A DNA stretch of 6,756 bases from an uncultured Schwartzia sp. (GTDB lineage: Bacteria; Bacillota; Negativicutes; Selenomonadales; Selenomonadaceae). Positions 6,163-6,756 of the stretch are shown in pieces (within the stretch, counting starts at the first letter, position 1; every line of letters begins with the position of its first letter). The stretch spans positions 1 to 6,756 of the forward strand of contig CAJPQU010000105.1 of the NCBI GenBank assembly GCA_905372875.1, written 5' to 3'. The notes beneath the pieces were generated by a model. That model made no database searches and had not been told where the DNA came from. It saw nothing but the letters and a program-made list of their open reading frames with translations. The position numbers and the translations under genes are program-made.

Positions 6163-6385
6163 GAAATATATCGGCAAATATTATTCGGAAACCTTTTTCC
6201 TTTTCCCGCGCTCAAATGATAACAAATGGTATTATTATTGTTTTGAAAAAGAGGGCGATTATTTTATGTCTCTAAGCATAAAAAGAGGTGCCATTAACTT
6301 TGATGGCACAAGGACAATAATATTTCACATTGGCTTAAAAGAAGATTGGGGACTCGGCAACTATCGCAAAATAGAGGATGAGTAG
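5843..6385 (+). CDS. Predicted immunity protein for the CdiA-like toxin, copy 1
   Basis: The 180-aa product starts at TTG (MKIEMFGKERE) and overlaps the end of the toxin frame by 11 nt, the usual position of a CdiI immunity gene. I recognise no named family. A short charged N-terminus is followed by a hydrophobic segment (about residues 14-31, TLKGFLFFIGKFLLLYSL), which could be a signal anchor; ANA at 41-43 could alternatively be a signal-peptidase site. The C-terminal part would then lie outside the inner membrane. It contains KMQAAIPAVVSMDG (48-61), SRTRGFY (73-79), a helix with KASEKEIVTHYKNEFQKYGW (88-107) and a strand-rich end with many aromatics (KWYYYCFEKEGDYFMSLSI, 128-146). The Tyr/Gly-Trp helix followed by strands resembles small envelope domains found in many lipoproteins, but this is a weak analogy. 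The immunity role is inferred from position, size, low GC and tandem duplication. Confidence 0.65.
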   Translation: MKIEMFGKEREFTLKGFLFFIGKFLLLYSLMKMHSYYVYQANAEGVSKMQAAIPAVVSMDGTESLPEKIEMVSRTRGFYSGSGQIDEKASEKEIVTHYKNEFQKYGWKYIGKYYSETFFLFPRSNDNKWYYYCFEKEGDYFMSLSIKRGAINFDGTRTIIFHIGLKEDWGLGNYRKIEDE

Positions 6386-6447
6386 CCGTAACAGAGCCAT
6401 GCCCTATCATCACCCGTAGGCAGGAGGGGCCTTTCATTGAAGATTGA
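6382..6447 (+). pseudogene. Ghost of a second toxin C-terminus upstream of immunity copy 2
   Basis: In the frame ending at TGA 6445-6447 the sequence reads VAVTEPCPIITRRQEGPFIED, preceded by a stop at 6379. The last ten residues, RRQEGPFIED, match the end of the toxin domain (RRKEGPFIED, ending at 5850) at nine of ten positions, and the stop and the overlap with the following TTG start are the same. It is best read as the last trace of a displaced toxin module, or as a leader duplicated together with the immunity gene. Confidence 0.5.
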
Positions 6448-6756
6448 CATATTTGGTAAAGAAAGAGAGATTACTTTAAAAGACTGTCTTATCGTAATAG
6501 GGGAAATACTCTTATTATACGGCTTCATTGAATTACAGGTATACTTTGATGGTGAAGCAAATGCGGAAGGAATGGCCAAAATGCAGGCGGCCATTCCGGC
6601 AGTCGTCTCCATGGATGGCACCGAATCCCTTCCTGAAAAAATAAAAATGGTATCCAGAACCAGAGGGTTTTATTACGGAAGGTGTCATATTAATGAAAAG
6701 GCCAGCGAAAAAGACATCGTCAAGCATTACAAAAGTGAATTTCAAAAATACGGATG
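6437..6756 (+). CDS. Predicted immunity protein, copy 2 (3' end outside window)
   Basis: This is a tandem paralogue of the preceding gene, starting at TTG (MKIDIFGKERE) 51 nt after its stop codon and still open at the window edge after 106 codons. By hand alignment about 75 of 106 residues are identical to copy 1. The block ANAEG to SRTRGFY (residues 41-79) differs at only 3 of 39 positions, while the hydrophobic N-terminal segment (12-40) differs at 18 of 29 yet stays hydrophobic (CLIVIGEILLLYGFI). Spacing from AGGAGGGG to the TTG mirrors copy 1. It is probably an orphan immunity gene, perhaps recognising a related toxin variant. Downstream extent unknown. Confidence 0.62.
   Translation, partial: MKIDIFGKEREITLKDCLIVIGEILLLYGFIELQVYFDGEANAEGMAKMQAAIPAVVSMDGTESLPEKIKMVSRTRGFYYGRCHINEKASEKDIVKHYKSEFQKYG

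Overview
The window looks like a chromosomal segment of a Gram-negative (diderm) Firmicute, most likely class Negativicutes (the Megasphaera / Acidaminococcus / Selenomonas / Veillonella range). This is inferred from the mix of Firmicute-style strong Shine-Dalgarno sites and housekeeping genes (deoC, sfsA) with a two-partner-secretion / CdiA-type exoprotein that needs an outer membrane. No 16S or other definitive marker is present, so the assignment is tentative.

Layout. Bases 1-64 hold the start of a leftward gene that runs off the window. Bases 195-540 are a promoter and a RelB/DinJ-type antitoxin whose toxin is missing: a toxin-like start codon overlaps its 3' end but the frame stops after five codons. 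A terminator (576-607) is followed immediately by a roughly 160-bp element with near-identical terminal inverted repeats and a central perfect hairpin (609-768), best read as a MITE-like non-coding element. Next comes a compact rightward operon: deoC (deoxyribose-phosphate aldolase), an unnamed 211-aa protein with a papain/C39-like Cys and His arrangement, and sfsA, which overlaps its predecessor by 14 nt. The operon ends at a strong terminator (2852-2883).

A new transcription unit begins with a TATAAT promoter (2943-2971) and a contact-dependent-inhibition-like locus. Its exoprotein gene is broken. A signal peptide and a truncated TPS (filamentous haemagglutinin N-terminal) domain stop at 3583, and the reading continues in another frame as the distal haemagglutinin repeats, a pre-toxin (VENN-like) region and a glycine-rich C-terminal toxin-type domain ending at 5853. 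The TPS domain is cut short and most of the expected repeat stalk is absent, so an internal deletion that shifted the frame is the simplest explanation.

The exoprotein end overlaps (11 nt) a TTG-started 180-aa predicted membrane-anchored immunity protein. A second, about 70% identical immunity gene follows and runs off the window. Just upstream of that second copy is a short in-frame ghost of the toxin's C-terminal tail (RRQEGPFIED then stop, versus RRKEGPFIED then stop in the main gene), which suggests that the second copy is an orphan toxin/immunity module whose toxin has been lost. The toxin/immunity part is clearly more AT-rich than the rest, as expected for exchangeable cassettes.
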